64,000 bases of DNA, from the NCBI GenBank assembly GCA_019261985.1, contig JAFAQY010000069.1:1-64000 (forward strand), written 5' to 3'. The position numbers were made by a program, and so were the translations under genes. This DNA comes from Bryobacterales bacterium. GTDB taxonomy: Bacteria; Acidobacteriota; Terriglobia; Bryobacterales; Bryobacteraceae. Every line of letters starts with the position of its first letter. The stretch's first letter is position 1. This document shows, one piece after another, positions 16,174 through 23,751 of this stretch. Under the pieces are notes generated by a model that was given only the letters and a program-made list of their open reading frames with translations, ran no database searches and had not been told where the DNA came from.

Positions 16174-16629
16174 ATGCTTGCGCTACGACGGTCGTTTCAA
16201 TTCATCGGACTGGCTGCCGCCGCGATCGTACTGATGCCGGGGCGGGGTGCCGAACTCGATCCGAAGGCGATCACCGTTACTTTGCCTGAAAATATCCAGT
16301 GGAAAAAAGGCCAGAATAACGACACCGCCACGCTGTACGGCGATCCTTCGAAGCCAGGCGTCTACGTTCAGATGCTACGCTGGCACGCGGGCTATAACAG
16401 CCGTCCGCATATGCACTCGACGGATCGATACATCACGGTGCTTTCGGGCAACTGGTACATGGGCAGCGGGGCGAAATACGATCCGGATGGTATGAAGCCG
16501 GTCCCGGCGGGATCGTTCGTAATCCACCACGCGAATGAAATCCACTATGACGGCGCCAAGGGCGAGGACTGCGTGTTGTACATCGTCGGCACGGGTCCGA
16601 TGACGACGACGGGGGCGGAGCCGAAGTAG
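16174..16629 (+). CDS. Exported cupin-domain protein
   Basis: This 151-residue protein has a signal peptide (FIGLAAAAIVLMP) and one cupin barrel. Metal ligands are seen in RPHMHSTDRY and the second motif lies around SFVIHHANEIHYDG, resembling the ChrR-like/DUF4437 cupins. The substrate is unknown. It is coupled to the preceding SUMF1-like gene (AAGGAG at that gene's end serves as ribosome binding site). Confidence 0.8.
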   Translation: MLALRRSFQFIGLAAAAIVLMPGRGAELDPKAITVTLPENIQWKKGQNNDTATLYGDPSKPGVYVQMLRWHAGYNSRPHMHSTDRYITVLSGNWYMGSGAKYDPDGMKPVPAGSFVIHHANEIHYDGAKGEDCVLYIVGTGPMTTTGAEPK

Positions 16630-16676
16630 TTAAGAGTAAAAGAGCCGTGGTCCTTCTTCAGGGCCTCCCACTGCGG

Positions 16677-16695
16677 AAGCCGAGGGGCTTTCTTT
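16677..16695 (+). terminator. Possible short terminator after the cupin gene
   Basis: A five-pair stem AAGCC/GGCTT with loop GAGG is followed by TCTTT. It lies between convergent genes, but the stem is short, so this is only a candidate. Confidence 0.3.
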
Positions 16696-16777
16696 GGCCT
16701 CAGAGACGGTTGCGGGCGATTTGAGCTTGCCGCTAGTTTGGCAGATCGACCAGACCGGTCGATGTAGATTCGGGCGT

Positions 16778-17065
16778 TTATGCTTTGCCGTGCACAAGTC
16801 GGTTGTATTCTTCGTGGGTGCCGATCCAAACCCAATAGATCGCATTGTCACGAACTCTAGCCAGCGCGCGATAGTGGTCGCCCACACGGATTGTGAACCG
16901 ATCTTCGCTCCCTTTCAGCCGCCGGAAGTGGAGGGACGGATGACTCGGGTCTTGGACCCAGAGTCTATATTTCTTTACCGCCAATTCTTGAACTTCGGCG
17001 GGCAGGGCATTATAGCGATCCCAGAAACGGCGGGTCCCGATGGACCTCATTCCGTTGGCGGCCAC
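16778..17065 (-). CDS. RelE/ParE-type toxin
   Basis: This 95-residue protein matches the small RelE/ParE fold: FWDRYNALPAEVQELAVKKYRLW, PSHPSLHFRRLKG, RFTIRVGDHYRALARV, IYWVWIGTHEEYNRL. Such toxins either cleave mRNA at the ribosome or attack gyrase; which one cannot be told here. The start overlaps the end of the antitoxin gene by 19 bases; Met6 is an alternative start. Gene order antitoxin-toxin is the usual one. Confidence 0.8.
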   Translation of the reverse strand: MAANGMRSIGTRRFWDRYNALPAEVQELAVKKYRLWVQDPSHPSLHFRRLKGSEDRFTIRVGDHYRALARVRDNAIYWVWIGTHEEYNRLVHGKA

Positions 17066-17259
17066 TCGCGCAAAGTGCCTTTGATAGCCTCGTCCTCGGC
17101 CTCGTCGAATAGAAAATCAAGTTTTCCTGAAGCGGCATCGGCGTCGATCCGGCTGTCCCAGGTGCTTTGCTCGCGCGCATGAAGCCACTGGGCGAGACGC
17201 CGGAATTCATCCGGCGGTAACTGCGCAATGGCTGCTTCGATTTCTTCGACTCGATCCAC
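17047..17259 (-). CDS. Antitoxin partner of the RelE/ParE-type toxin
   Basis: This is a 70-residue acidic protein: VEEIEAAIAQLPPDEFRRL, then WDSRIDADAASGKLDFLFDE and GTLREWP at the end, an arrangement common in antitoxins paired with RelE/ParE toxins. The GTG at 17259 is taken as start because similarity-type features begin there; the frame continues upstream without further recognisable sequence. Such antitoxins usually repress their own promoter. The upstream gap to the divergent sugar isomerase is only 58 bp. Confidence 0.75.
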   Translation of the reverse strand: MDRVEEIEAAIAQLPPDEFRRLAQWLHAREQSTWDSRIDADAASGKLDFLFDEAEDEAIKGTLREWPPTE

Positions 17260-17317
17260 ATCCGAAGTGTAACAATACAGCCTCAAAGCCGCGGCGAATG
17301 GCGATATAGTATTGCAC

Positions 17318-18226
17318 ATGCCCTCTCGACGAACCGTACTCCTTAGCTCGCTCGCTGCTCCGTTGGCTAAAATGGCGATACCCGCAGCGGCGGCGACGTC
17401 CAAAATGAGCTTGTGCATTCACCAGAACACTTCCCGGGCGGCGGGGTATCGCAAGTCGCTGGAGGGCTGGGCGAAGGCGGGGATCAAACATGTCGAGATC
17501 ACGGATAACATGCTGGAAGATTTTCTCAAGACCGATACCCTTCCGGCCGCCAAGCGCGTGCTCATGGATAACGGACTTACGCCGGTGTCCTCCGCGGCCG
17601 TGCTTCAGGATTTGTGGATTCCCGGCCCCGCGCATGCGGCTTCGCTCGAAACCTGGAAGAAGCGATGCGATCAGTTTTCACAGCTTGGGTCGCCGCGGAT
17701 TTATTGCCCTTCCACCACCAATCGAAAGGTCACCAAAGAGGATTACACAGCTACGCCCGGATGCATCCGCGAGGCAGGCGATATCGCTAAGGAGTACAAG
17801 CTCACGGCGATGATCGAGTTCACTCGCGCCTCAACGCACATTTCGACGCTGACTACGGCGCTCAAGACGATCCGTGAGGCTGCGCATGCCAGCGTTCATC
17901 CGCATTTGGATTTTTATCATTTCTGGTCCGGTATGAGTAAATTCGAAGATCTCGATTTACTTCAGCCGGGCGAGCTTGCGCATGTGCATTTTCAGGACAC
18001 GCCGGATATGCCGCGCGAACTGCTGGATCAGCAGAGCCGCGTGATTCCCGGCGATGGCGTAGCTCCGATCGAGAAGATGCTGCGGAAACTGGCGGAGAAA
18101 GGCTATGCGGGATCGCTTTCGGTCGAGCTGTTCCTGCCGGAGTTTTCGCAGGGGGATCCGTATGAGGTGGCTAAGAAGATTCGCGACAAATGCGAGGTTG
18201 TGATGCATAAGGCCAAGGTGGCTTGA
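17318..18226 (+). CDS. Exported sugar phosphate isomerase/epimerase-like TIM barrel
   Basis: This protein has about 302 residues. The N-terminus is a Tat signal (SRRTVLLSSLAAPLAKM..., cut near AAAA), unusual outside Acidobacteriota and Planctomycetes. The rest is an AP-endonuclease-2/xylose-isomerase-like barrel: AGIKHVEITDNMLEDF, MIEFTRAS, HPHLDFYHFW, HVHFQDTP, and YAGSLSVELF with the probable metal-binding Glu. A Tat signal suggests cofactor or metal loading before export. The ATG at 17318 is preferred over a TTG two codons earlier. Substrate unknown. Confidence 0.85.
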   Translation: MPSRRTVLLSSLAAPLAKMAIPAAAATSKMSLCIHQNTSRAAGYRKSLEGWAKAGIKHVEITDNMLEDFLKTDTLPAAKRVLMDNGLTPVSSAAVLQDLWIPGPAHAASLETWKKRCDQFSQLGSPRIYCPSTTNRKVTKEDYTATPGCIREAGDIAKEYKLTAMIEFTRASTHISTLTTALKTIREAAHASVHPHLDFYHFWSGMSKFEDLDLLQPGELAHVHFQDTPDMPRELLDQQSRVIPGDGVAPIEKMLRKLAEKGYAGSLSVELFLPEFSQGDPYEVAKKIRDKCEVVMHKAKVA

Positions 18227-18258
18227 TAGCTGTGGGCGGGGCTTGTACACAGACGACC

Positions 18259-18300
18259 AGCGCGATTGGCAATCGCGCGCAGGATGGCATCCTGCCCCAC
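18259..18300. repeat. REP-like palindromes, family C
   Basis: Two adjoining palindromes, GCGCGATTGGCAATCGCGC and GCAGGATGGCATCCTGC, are followed by CCCAC. They lie directly upstream of the NHL gene and match the elements at 32468 and 56092. Confidence 0.8.
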
Positions 18301-18320
18301 TGGGCACTAGGAGAACTTGA

Positions 18321-19280
18321 ATGAAGAGAGTTGCTGTCGTTTTTGTGCTGGCCGGGTCGTCCGCTCTGTGGGCGCAGCGGCCTTCAAATCCGGCGCTGCT
18401 GATTCCGGAGGTCGCGCCGCCCTTGGACTATGTCGCGGTTCCCAATCCGCTGCCCCTTCCCGAAAACGTCAACATGGGCGCGTCTTCGAGTGTGACTTTC
18501 GACGCGAAGGGCCACCTTTATGTGCTCAGCCGCGGAGCGCAGCCCATCACGGAATTCGACGAAAACGGAAAATTCATTCGCTCCTTCGGCGAGGGGCTGT
18601 TCACGCGCAGTCACGGTTTGCGCATCGACAAAGAAGGCAACATTTGGGCAACCGATGTCGGCGCGCATACAGTGATGAAGATCAGCCCGAAGGGAGACGT
18701 TCTGCTCACGCTAGGCACGAAGGGTAAAGCGGGTGAATGGAATGAGGCTGCTCAGTCGCGACTGTTCAACGAGCCGAACGATATCGTGTTCGCGCCCAAC
18801 GGCGATTTCTTCGTCACGCAAGGGCACACGCCTGGGCCAGGCAAAGGAGATCCCCGCGTGCTGAAGTTCGACAAAGACGGCAAGTTCATCAAGACCTGGG
18901 GCGGCAAAGGGACCGATCCGGGCAAATTCGACGTGGCGCACGGGATCGCGATCGACGCGAAGGGCTTGCTGTGGGTGACCGATCGCGAAAACCAGCGCAT
19001 TCAGATCTTCGATCAGGACGGGAAATATGTGCGGGAAGTGAAATACGCCGGCCTGCCGTGCGCTCTCGATATCGGACGCGAGAATATTTACATGGTCAAC
19101 GGCTTTGCCGGCCAACTGCTGAAGCTGGACCTCGACGGCAAAGTACTGGCGGCGGTTGGAAAACCCGGCAACGGCGTAGGCGAGTTCGGCGAGGCACACT
19201 TCATCGCCGTCAGCCCCAAGGGCGACATCTACGTGGCCGATTCAGTGAACCGCGCGGTCCAGAAGTTCGTCAGAAAATAG
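18321..19280 (+). CDS. Exported NHL-repeat beta-propeller protein
   Basis: This 319-residue protein has a signal peptide (VAVVFVLAGSSALWAQ) and NHL repeats forming a six-bladed propeller: GHLYVLSRG, GNIWATDVGAHTV, GDFFVTQGH, GLLWVTDRENQRIQIFD, ENIYMVNG, GDIYVADSVNRAVQKF. Similar to peptidyl-alpha-hydroxyglycine lyase-type propellers, but no catalytic assignment is possible. The ribosome binding site AGGAG precedes the ATG. It probably acts outside the cytoplasm as a binding module. Confidence 0.83.
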   Translation: MKRVAVVFVLAGSSALWAQRPSNPALLIPEVAPPLDYVAVPNPLPLPENVNMGASSSVTFDAKGHLYVLSRGAQPITEFDENGKFIRSFGEGLFTRSHGLRIDKEGNIWATDVGAHTVMKISPKGDVLLTLGTKGKAGEWNEAAQSRLFNEPNDIVFAPNGDFFVTQGHTPGPGKGDPRVLKFDKDGKFIKTWGGKGTDPGKFDVAHGIAIDAKGLLWVTDRENQRIQIFDQDGKYVREVKYAGLPCALDIGRENIYMVNGFAGQLLKLDLDGKVLAAVGKPGNGVGEFGEAHFIAVSPKGDIYVADSVNRAVQKFVRK

Positions 19281-19290
19281 GCCGGAACTC

Positions 19291-19563
19291 TCAGTACCAG
19301 CTTTCCTGCAAAGGCTGGGAAAAGATCTCCTTGGACACACCTTCGGCGATGGCGGCTTCTTTAGTAGCAATCCAGTATTCGGCCTGCCACCGTTCGCGGC
19401 GATCGTAAGGCGGCCTGTAGATGTAAAAATTCTCAGCCCGGCGCCGCACGCGCTTGTCTATGCGCGTGTCATTTCCCAACTGGTAGGCCTGTTCGAGGGC
19501 CGCTTCCAGACTATCGAAGGGACCGTCGATATAGTCGCGGTGATTAATGATATGCCATTCCAT
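19291..19563 (-). CDS. Small hypothetical protein, 90 residues
   Basis: This basic, aromatic-rich protein (MEWHIINHRDYIDGPFDSLEAALEQAYQ... in abbreviated form; C-terminus PLQESWY) has no TM helix. The first half looks like a small alpha/beta fold. It is convergent with the NHL gene, with an 11-base gap. No family recognised. Coding is supported by a sensible amino-acid composition rather than by homology. Confidence 0.5.
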   Translation of the reverse strand: MEWHIINHRDYIDGPFDSLEAALEQAYQLGNDTRIDKRVRRRAENFYIYRPPYDRRERWQAEYWIATKEAAIAEGVSKEIFSQPLQESWY

Positions 19564-19688
19564 AGGCAGACACAGGAACTAGCAGGCTTCGCCTGCGTGC
19601 ATTCCAAACTCTTCTTCAATTCTTATGATGAGGCCCAGAATCAGTTGGTTTCAAATCCCCACACGGCTCAACTGGCTATCCTGGGGTC

Positions 19689-19991
19689 ATGCACTACCTT
19701 CTATTCTACGAAGTTGAGGCGCAGTATGTCGAGAGGCGGAAGCCATTTCGTGAAAAACATTTGTCCCTGGCGCGGGAAGCGTACGATCGCGGGGAATTAG
19801 TGCTCGCGGGGGCGTTGGAGGAACCGGCGGATCAGGCGGTCCTGGTTTTCAGCGGCTCGGCGCCGGGAGCGGCGGAAGCCTTTGCAAAATCAGATCCTTA
19901 CGTCCAGAACGGGCTGGTGAAATCCTGGCGGGTGCGGAAGTGGAATACGGTGGTCGGGGATGGGGCGCAACCCGTTCAAGGGACAAGTTAA
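19689..19991 (+). CDS. YciI-like protein
   Basis: This 100-residue ferredoxin-like alpha/beta protein is of the YciI/YCII family: MHYLLFYEVEAQYVERR, REKHLSLAREAYDRGELVLAGALEEPADQAVLVF, AEAFAKSDPYVQNGLVKSWRVRKW. The family is thought to have dehydrochlorinase-like or binding activity with conserved His/Asp; His24 and Asp88-equivalents are plausible. It stands alone and converges on the PD40 gene with overlapping ends. In the 125 bp before it there is only a short GCAGGC/GCCTGC hairpin at 19582-19596. Confidence 0.85.
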   Translation: MHYLLFYEVEAQYVERRKPFREKHLSLAREAYDRGELVLAGALEEPADQAVLVFSGSAPGAAEAFAKSDPYVQNGLVKSWRVRKWNTVVGDGAQPVQGTS

Positions 19992-20920
19992 CGGCTTGCT
20001 GCCGGCATTAAAAATCGCGTGCCGGCCGGAGCAGCATCCCAAAACAAAACAGCCGCTGGAACGTTGAACAACGCCTTCGGAGTTCCGGCCTTAAACCCCG
20101 TCCTGGTGTCGATGTCGATAGCGGTCGCGGTCCCGTCCTGCGTAATGTAGAACATCTCCTTTCCATCGCCACGCCACAATGGCGCCCGGCCGCCATCTTT
20201 CGTGATTACAACCGGCTTGCCGATCGATCCGGAAGCGGGATCGAAACTCCGAACGGAAACCTCACTCGCGCCCGATTCATTCGAGGTATACGCGATCCAG
20301 CGGCCGTCGGGCGAGAACCGGGCCGTTATGCTGGTGAACTGCGGATCGACAACGGGCGTGGGCTGGCGATCCGCCGGTCCGTTAAACGCGAGCAGCTTCA
20401 CGTGCGTCGGCTGCCCGAGGCTGTAATAGACCAGGAACCGTCCATCGGGAGACCAACTGGTGGGACCTTTGCCGTCGCTCGATTTGTAAAACAATTCCTC
20501 ATCTCCACCGTTGACATTCTTGACGTAAAGCTCATAGTTGCCGCTCCGGTTGGACGTGAAGACGAGGCGTTTACTATCTGGAGACCACGTGGGAAATGCG
20601 TCCCATCCTGGATCGGAGGTGAAACGGCGGGACATGCCGCCCGCCGAATCTATAATCCAGATGTCCCGGTTTTGCGTTTGCGGATCGCTGTGCTCGAAGG
20701 CAACCTGCTTGCCGTCCGCAGAAACCATCAAAGTGCGGTACAAACCGGGTTCTCCGATCGCGGCAGCAATCTTGCCTTGGCGATCGAACCACGTCAGCCG
20801 CCCCTCTACGGCGCCTTTGGGCGCGGGCCGCGGAGATGCGCCTTGCTGCTGGGCCTGACCGAACAACAAAGCGACGGTTATGGCGAGCGATGAAATTGTA
20901 AACAAGATGATGTTCCGCAC
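19988..20920 (-). CDS. Exported WD40-like (PD40/TolB-type) beta-propeller protein
   Basis: This 310-residue protein has a signal peptide (ILFTISSLAITVALLFG) and repeated PD40 blades: GRLTWFDRQGK, FPTWSPDSKRLVFTS, PTSWSPDGRFLVYYS, ARFSPDGRWIAYTS. The same blade style is the C-terminal sensor of many acidobacterial Ser/Thr kinases; here it is free-standing, without kinase. GTG at 20920 is chosen because it directly precedes the signal peptide; the frame runs up to 20983 but that extension has no signal character. Confidence 0.8.
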   Translation of the reverse strand: MRNIILFTISSLAITVALLFGQAQQQGASPRPAPKGAVEGRLTWFDRQGKIAAAIGEPGLYRTLMVSADGKQVAFEHSDPQTQNRDIWIIDSAGGMSRRFTSDPGWDAFPTWSPDSKRLVFTSNRSGNYELYVKNVNGGDEELFYKSSDGKGPTSWSPDGRFLVYYSLGQPTHVKLLAFNGPADRQPTPVVDPQFTSITARFSPDGRWIAYTSNESGASEVSVRSFDPASGSIGKPVVITKDGGRAPLWRGDGKEMFYITQDGTATAIDIDTRTGFKAGTPKALFNVPAAVLFWDAAPAGTRFLMPAASR

Positions 20921-20994
20921 GCTGCAATTCTCGCATGAAACACGGGCGGGAGCCCCGGCATCACCAAGGGGACTAACGCCCAAAGGAGGAGACT

Positions 20995-21606
20995 ATGGCA
21001 GACGTGAGTATAGAAAAGCGCCCCGGCGCGCAAGAGCACCAGAGCGTTGCCAGAAGGGAATACGATCCATTCAGCCGCCATTTTGGGGTCGCGCCATGGC
21101 GCGGTTTCTTCGATCCGTTCATTTCCAGTCCGTTCTCATTGATGCAGCGGATGCAAGATGAGATGGAGCGCTTCTTCGGGACCGCTGGGCAGGGTGGGCT
21201 TGGCCGCGAAATGACGGCGTGGTCGCCCGCCATGGAGGTCATGGAAAAAGAGGGCAAAATGATCGTGCGCACCGATCTGCCCGGGATCGACAAGAACGAT
21301 ATAAAAGTGGAACTGACGGATGGCAGTCTAACCATTCGCGGAGAGCGCAAACGGGAGCACGAACAGGAGAAGCAAGGCTACCACCGCTCCGAAAGATCCT
21401 ACGGCAGCTTCTTTCGCTCAATCCAGTTGCCGGAAGGAGCAAATCCCGACCAGGCAAAGGCTCAGTTCAGAGACGGTGTTCTGGAAGTGACGATTCCGAT
21501 CCCCGAAAGTCAAAAGGCGCGGACTATTCCGATCGAGGAGGGGACCGAAAAAAAGCAGATCTCTTCGGAGGGCACAAGCAGTACGCGTCAGTCGAAGGTT
21601 GGATAA
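20995..21606 (+). CDS. Small heat shock protein (Hsp20/alpha-crystallin)
   Basis: This is a 203-residue ATP-independent holdase chaperone. The alpha-crystallin domain covers about 80-180: AWSPAMEVMEKEGKMIV, DLPGIDKNDIKVEL, LTIRGERKREHEQEK, RSYGSFFRSIQLPEGANP and FRDGVLEVTIP. The N-terminal arm has the usual Phe-rich region (FSRHFGVAPWRGFFDPF). A strong AAGGAGGAG precedes the ATG. It starts the stress-type gene island that follows on the other strand. Confidence 0.95.
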   Translation: MADVSIEKRPGAQEHQSVARREYDPFSRHFGVAPWRGFFDPFISSPFSLMQRMQDEMERFFGTAGQGGLGREMTAWSPAMEVMEKEGKMIVRTDLPGIDKNDIKVELTDGSLTIRGERKREHEQEKQGYHRSERSYGSFFRSIQLPEGANPDQAKAQFRDGVLEVTIPIPESQKARTIPIEEGTEKKQISSEGTSSTRQSKVG

Positions 21607-21628
21607 CGCCGAGGTGGGTTTAAGCAGG

Positions 21629-21665
21629 CGCGGGACTTCAATGCCGCGGGCATTGAAGTCCCGCG
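21629..21665. terminator. Perfect 17-bp hairpin between convergent genes
   Basis: CGCGGGACTTCAATGCC at 21629-21645 is matched exactly by its complement at 21649-21665, with a three-base loop. It lies between the ends of hsp20 and the BON/SRPBCC gene. There is no T-tract, so it could also be a REP-type element; a bidirectional terminator role is inferred from position. Confidence 0.55.
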
Positions 21666-21668
21666 TGA

Positions 21669-22838
21669 TTAAGCCTTCCCCAATCCCAAATTCAACGATT
21701 GCTTATCCACTCTGACTCCGTGGGCCCGCGTTTTGCCGATTTCGAGCAGCGATTTCAGGCGAACCATATCCTCCTTGATTTCGGACTTCGGATTTGCGCG
21801 GAATAACGAAGTGATGTAATGCCCCAGAACGCCCGCGGGCGGCTTGTAGCGCATCCGGATGGTGACACGCGTCCCGCCGTGCGAGTTCGGATCGAAACGG
21901 ACGACGCCTTCCGTCTCTACCGTCGATCCGGGCACGCTGTGCCACGCGAGGAGCTTGTTCGGCATCGCCTGAATGATTTCCGCATCCCACGAAACCGGGA
22001 TTCCACCGGGGCCTTCGGCAACCCAATGCGACTTGCCATTGCCGAGATCGCGCACTTCCTTCAGGTGCGACATAAATAAGGGCAGCTTGTCATATTGGGA
22101 CCAGTACTTGAAGATTTCTTCGGCAGGCGCCTGAATGTGGATTGTCTTACTGACGTCCACTCCGCGCGCATGATTGCCGACGCCGGTTAATTCGCAAAAC
22201 TGGCGGTTGGAAATGGCGCGGCTAACGAGCGCGGCTCCCGCAAGCCGTCCGGCGATTGCGCCAGGACCGCTCTTGCGAGCCCCATACGAGAGCAGGACAC
22301 CGCCCAACGCACCGGCGGTGACCCGGAGCGCAGGCGTCCAATTTTGTTGCATCAGCTCGGAGCGGCTCTCGCGCCTCTGGCCGCCTTGCAAGCTTGAGAC
22401 GTGCTCCGCGGAATCGTGCGCTTCGAGCTTATTGTCGACGCTTCGCACGCCGGGCACGGCTCTGACGCAGCGGACAAGGTGGGTTTCCTCGTTCCTAAGA
22501 ACAAGACCTGAAAGAGTGACGTTCCCACCGGCGCTGGCAACCTCCACGGCGTGCGGATGGCTGACCAAACGTCCGAGCTTCGATCGCACGCGTTGGACCA
22601 CAATATCGTCCAGTGTGGTGCGGTCGCGAAAGAGGGAGCGCACAGCGCAGGCGGTTCCCTGCACTCGATTGGCCGCATCGCGCCTGGCCTTATCCAGCAA
22701 ACTCGTGAACCTGTTTGAAATTCGAATGGATTGATCGCGGACAAGAGCTCGGCGGCGCTTGCCTCTGTCCGGATCGGAAAAGTACATGTATGCGGCGCCT
22801 GCCGCAAAACCGGAGATTGCAATTTTTACAGCATTCAT
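21669..22838 (-). CDS. BON-domain and SRPBCC-domain membrane protein
   Basis: This 389-residue protein begins with an N-terminal anchor (VKIAISGFAAGAAYMYFS) and a basic stretch. A BON domain lies at about 75-140 (VVQRVRSKLGRLVSHPHAVEV, GGNVTLSGLVLRNEE, PGVRSVDNKLE). Central glycine-rich helices follow at about 170-210, then an SRPBCC/polyketide-cyclase domain at about 228-360 (VSKTIHIQAPAEEIFKYWSQYDKL, VRFDPNSHGGTRVTIRMRY). BON domains bind lipid and SRPBCC domains hold hydrophobic ligands, so a role at the membrane under stress is likely. Neighbouring Hsp20 and the stress genes fit that. Confidence 0.82.
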   Translation of the reverse strand: MNAVKIAISGFAAGAAYMYFSDPDRGKRRRALVRDQSIRISNRFTSLLDKARRDAANRVQGTACAVRSLFRDRTTLDDIVVQRVRSKLGRLVSHPHAVEVASAGGNVTLSGLVLRNEETHLVRCVRAVPGVRSVDNKLEAHDSAEHVSSLQGGQRRESRSELMQQNWTPALRVTAGALGGVLLSYGARKSGPGAIAGRLAGAALVSRAISNRQFCELTGVGNHARGVDVSKTIHIQAPAEEIFKYWSQYDKLPLFMSHLKEVRDLGNGKSHWVAEGPGGIPVSWDAEIIQAMPNKLLAWHSVPGSTVETEGVVRFDPNSHGGTRVTIRMRYKPPAGVLGHYITSLFRANPKSEIKEDMVRLKSLLEIGKTRAHGVRVDKQSLNLGLGKA

Positions 22839-22964
22839 TGGAGATCTCCTATGAGGCGCAAATGGCCTCCAACCAAATTGTGGACCTCTGGTGGGGAGCA
22901 GTCAATATGCATCGGCAGTCGACCGTTCTCTTTCGTCGCGGTGGTGCTTCCGGGTAAGCGCGTT

Positions 22965-23002
22965 GGCGGGCTGAAGCCCGCCGCAGGCTAAAGCCTGCCC
23001 AC
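22965..23002. repeat. REP-like palindromes, family B
   Basis: GGCGGGCTGAAGCCCGCC and GCAGGCTAAAGCCTGC occur in tandem and end in CCCAC. They lie between the promoter side of the BON/SRPBCC gene and the end of the MBL-fold gene. The rest of this 190-bp gap holds nothing else recognisable. Confidence 0.85.
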
Positions 23003-23028
23003 AGCGGGCTGTAGGCTAACTTTGGCAC

Positions 23029-23751
23029 TTACGCGACGTTCAGCTCGAAACCGTCAACGGCAATGCGTGTGCGGATACGCGTGCGGCTGGATAACACATC
23101 AAGTCTTGCCTGTACTGTCATAGGCTCGCCGGAAACTATCTCTGTTCCACAATGAGTGAAGATTGCCGCGGGGACGTGCTCGGCCTTACACCACTCAAGT
23201 TGCATCGCGATCGAGGCGTGGCCGATCAAAACGCCGTCTCGCTTGCGCAGAATCGGGCGCGTAATCGCGGCGCCATCGCCGATATACACCCGGATGCCGC
23301 TCAGCGCTTCGTGGCGCTCGCAAATTTTGGCTACATCGGGAGAATAGAAGATCGTTGCCGCGCCCGAACCGATCCGGTAGCCAACAGCCGGCGCGCGAAG
23401 CGAATGCTCGAGCTCAAAGGCTTCGAACTTTATCGCGTGGACTCCGAAGGGGTCGCGGGGGTTGACTGTTGCCCGGTTCGGGATGGGCCACCGCCCGACG
23501 ATGTCCCATGTCCGCGGAGTCGCAAACACTGGACAACCGATGCCATTTGTCAATCCGCTGATGTGGTCCGGGTGCGCGTGGGTTAATACAATCGCATCGG
23601 GCCGGACGCGATCGACTTCGGACGCCCAGTCCGCTCCGCAGTCGATCATAATGCGCTTGCGGCGGAATGTTATCAGCACTGACGTGTGCATCCGGTGCTC
23701 GGCCGTGCGAGGTTCGATCTCGCCGCGCGTGCCCAGGAACGTAAGCTTCAC
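23029..23751 (-). CDS. Metallo-beta-lactamase-fold hydrolase
   Basis: This 240-residue protein has the two-metal site motif THAHPDH near residue 60 and further ligands in FELEHS and IGHASIAMQ/FTHCGTE. The overall layout resembles RNase Z/PhnP-like phosphodiesterases, but no specific subfamily is certain. It starts at GTG in a GTGA overlap with the permease stop, so translation is coupled to the KimA-like gene. Confidence 0.8.
   Translation of the reverse strand: MKLTFLGTRGEIEPRTAEHRMHTSVLITFRRKRIMIDCGADWASEVDRVRPDAIVLTHAHPDHISGLTNGIGCPVFATPRTWDIVGRWPIPNRATVNPRDPFGVHAIKFEAFELEHSLRAPAVGYRIGSGAATIFYSPDVAKICERHEALSGIRVYIGDGAAITRPILRKRDGVLIGHASIAMQLEWCKAEHVPAAIFTHCGTEIVSGEPMTVQARLDVLSSRTRIRTRIAVDGFELNVA

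Noticed and set aside
19630-19690. tRNA-like segment with GGTTTCAAATCCCC
   Set aside because: No matching acceptor or anticodon stems around it.
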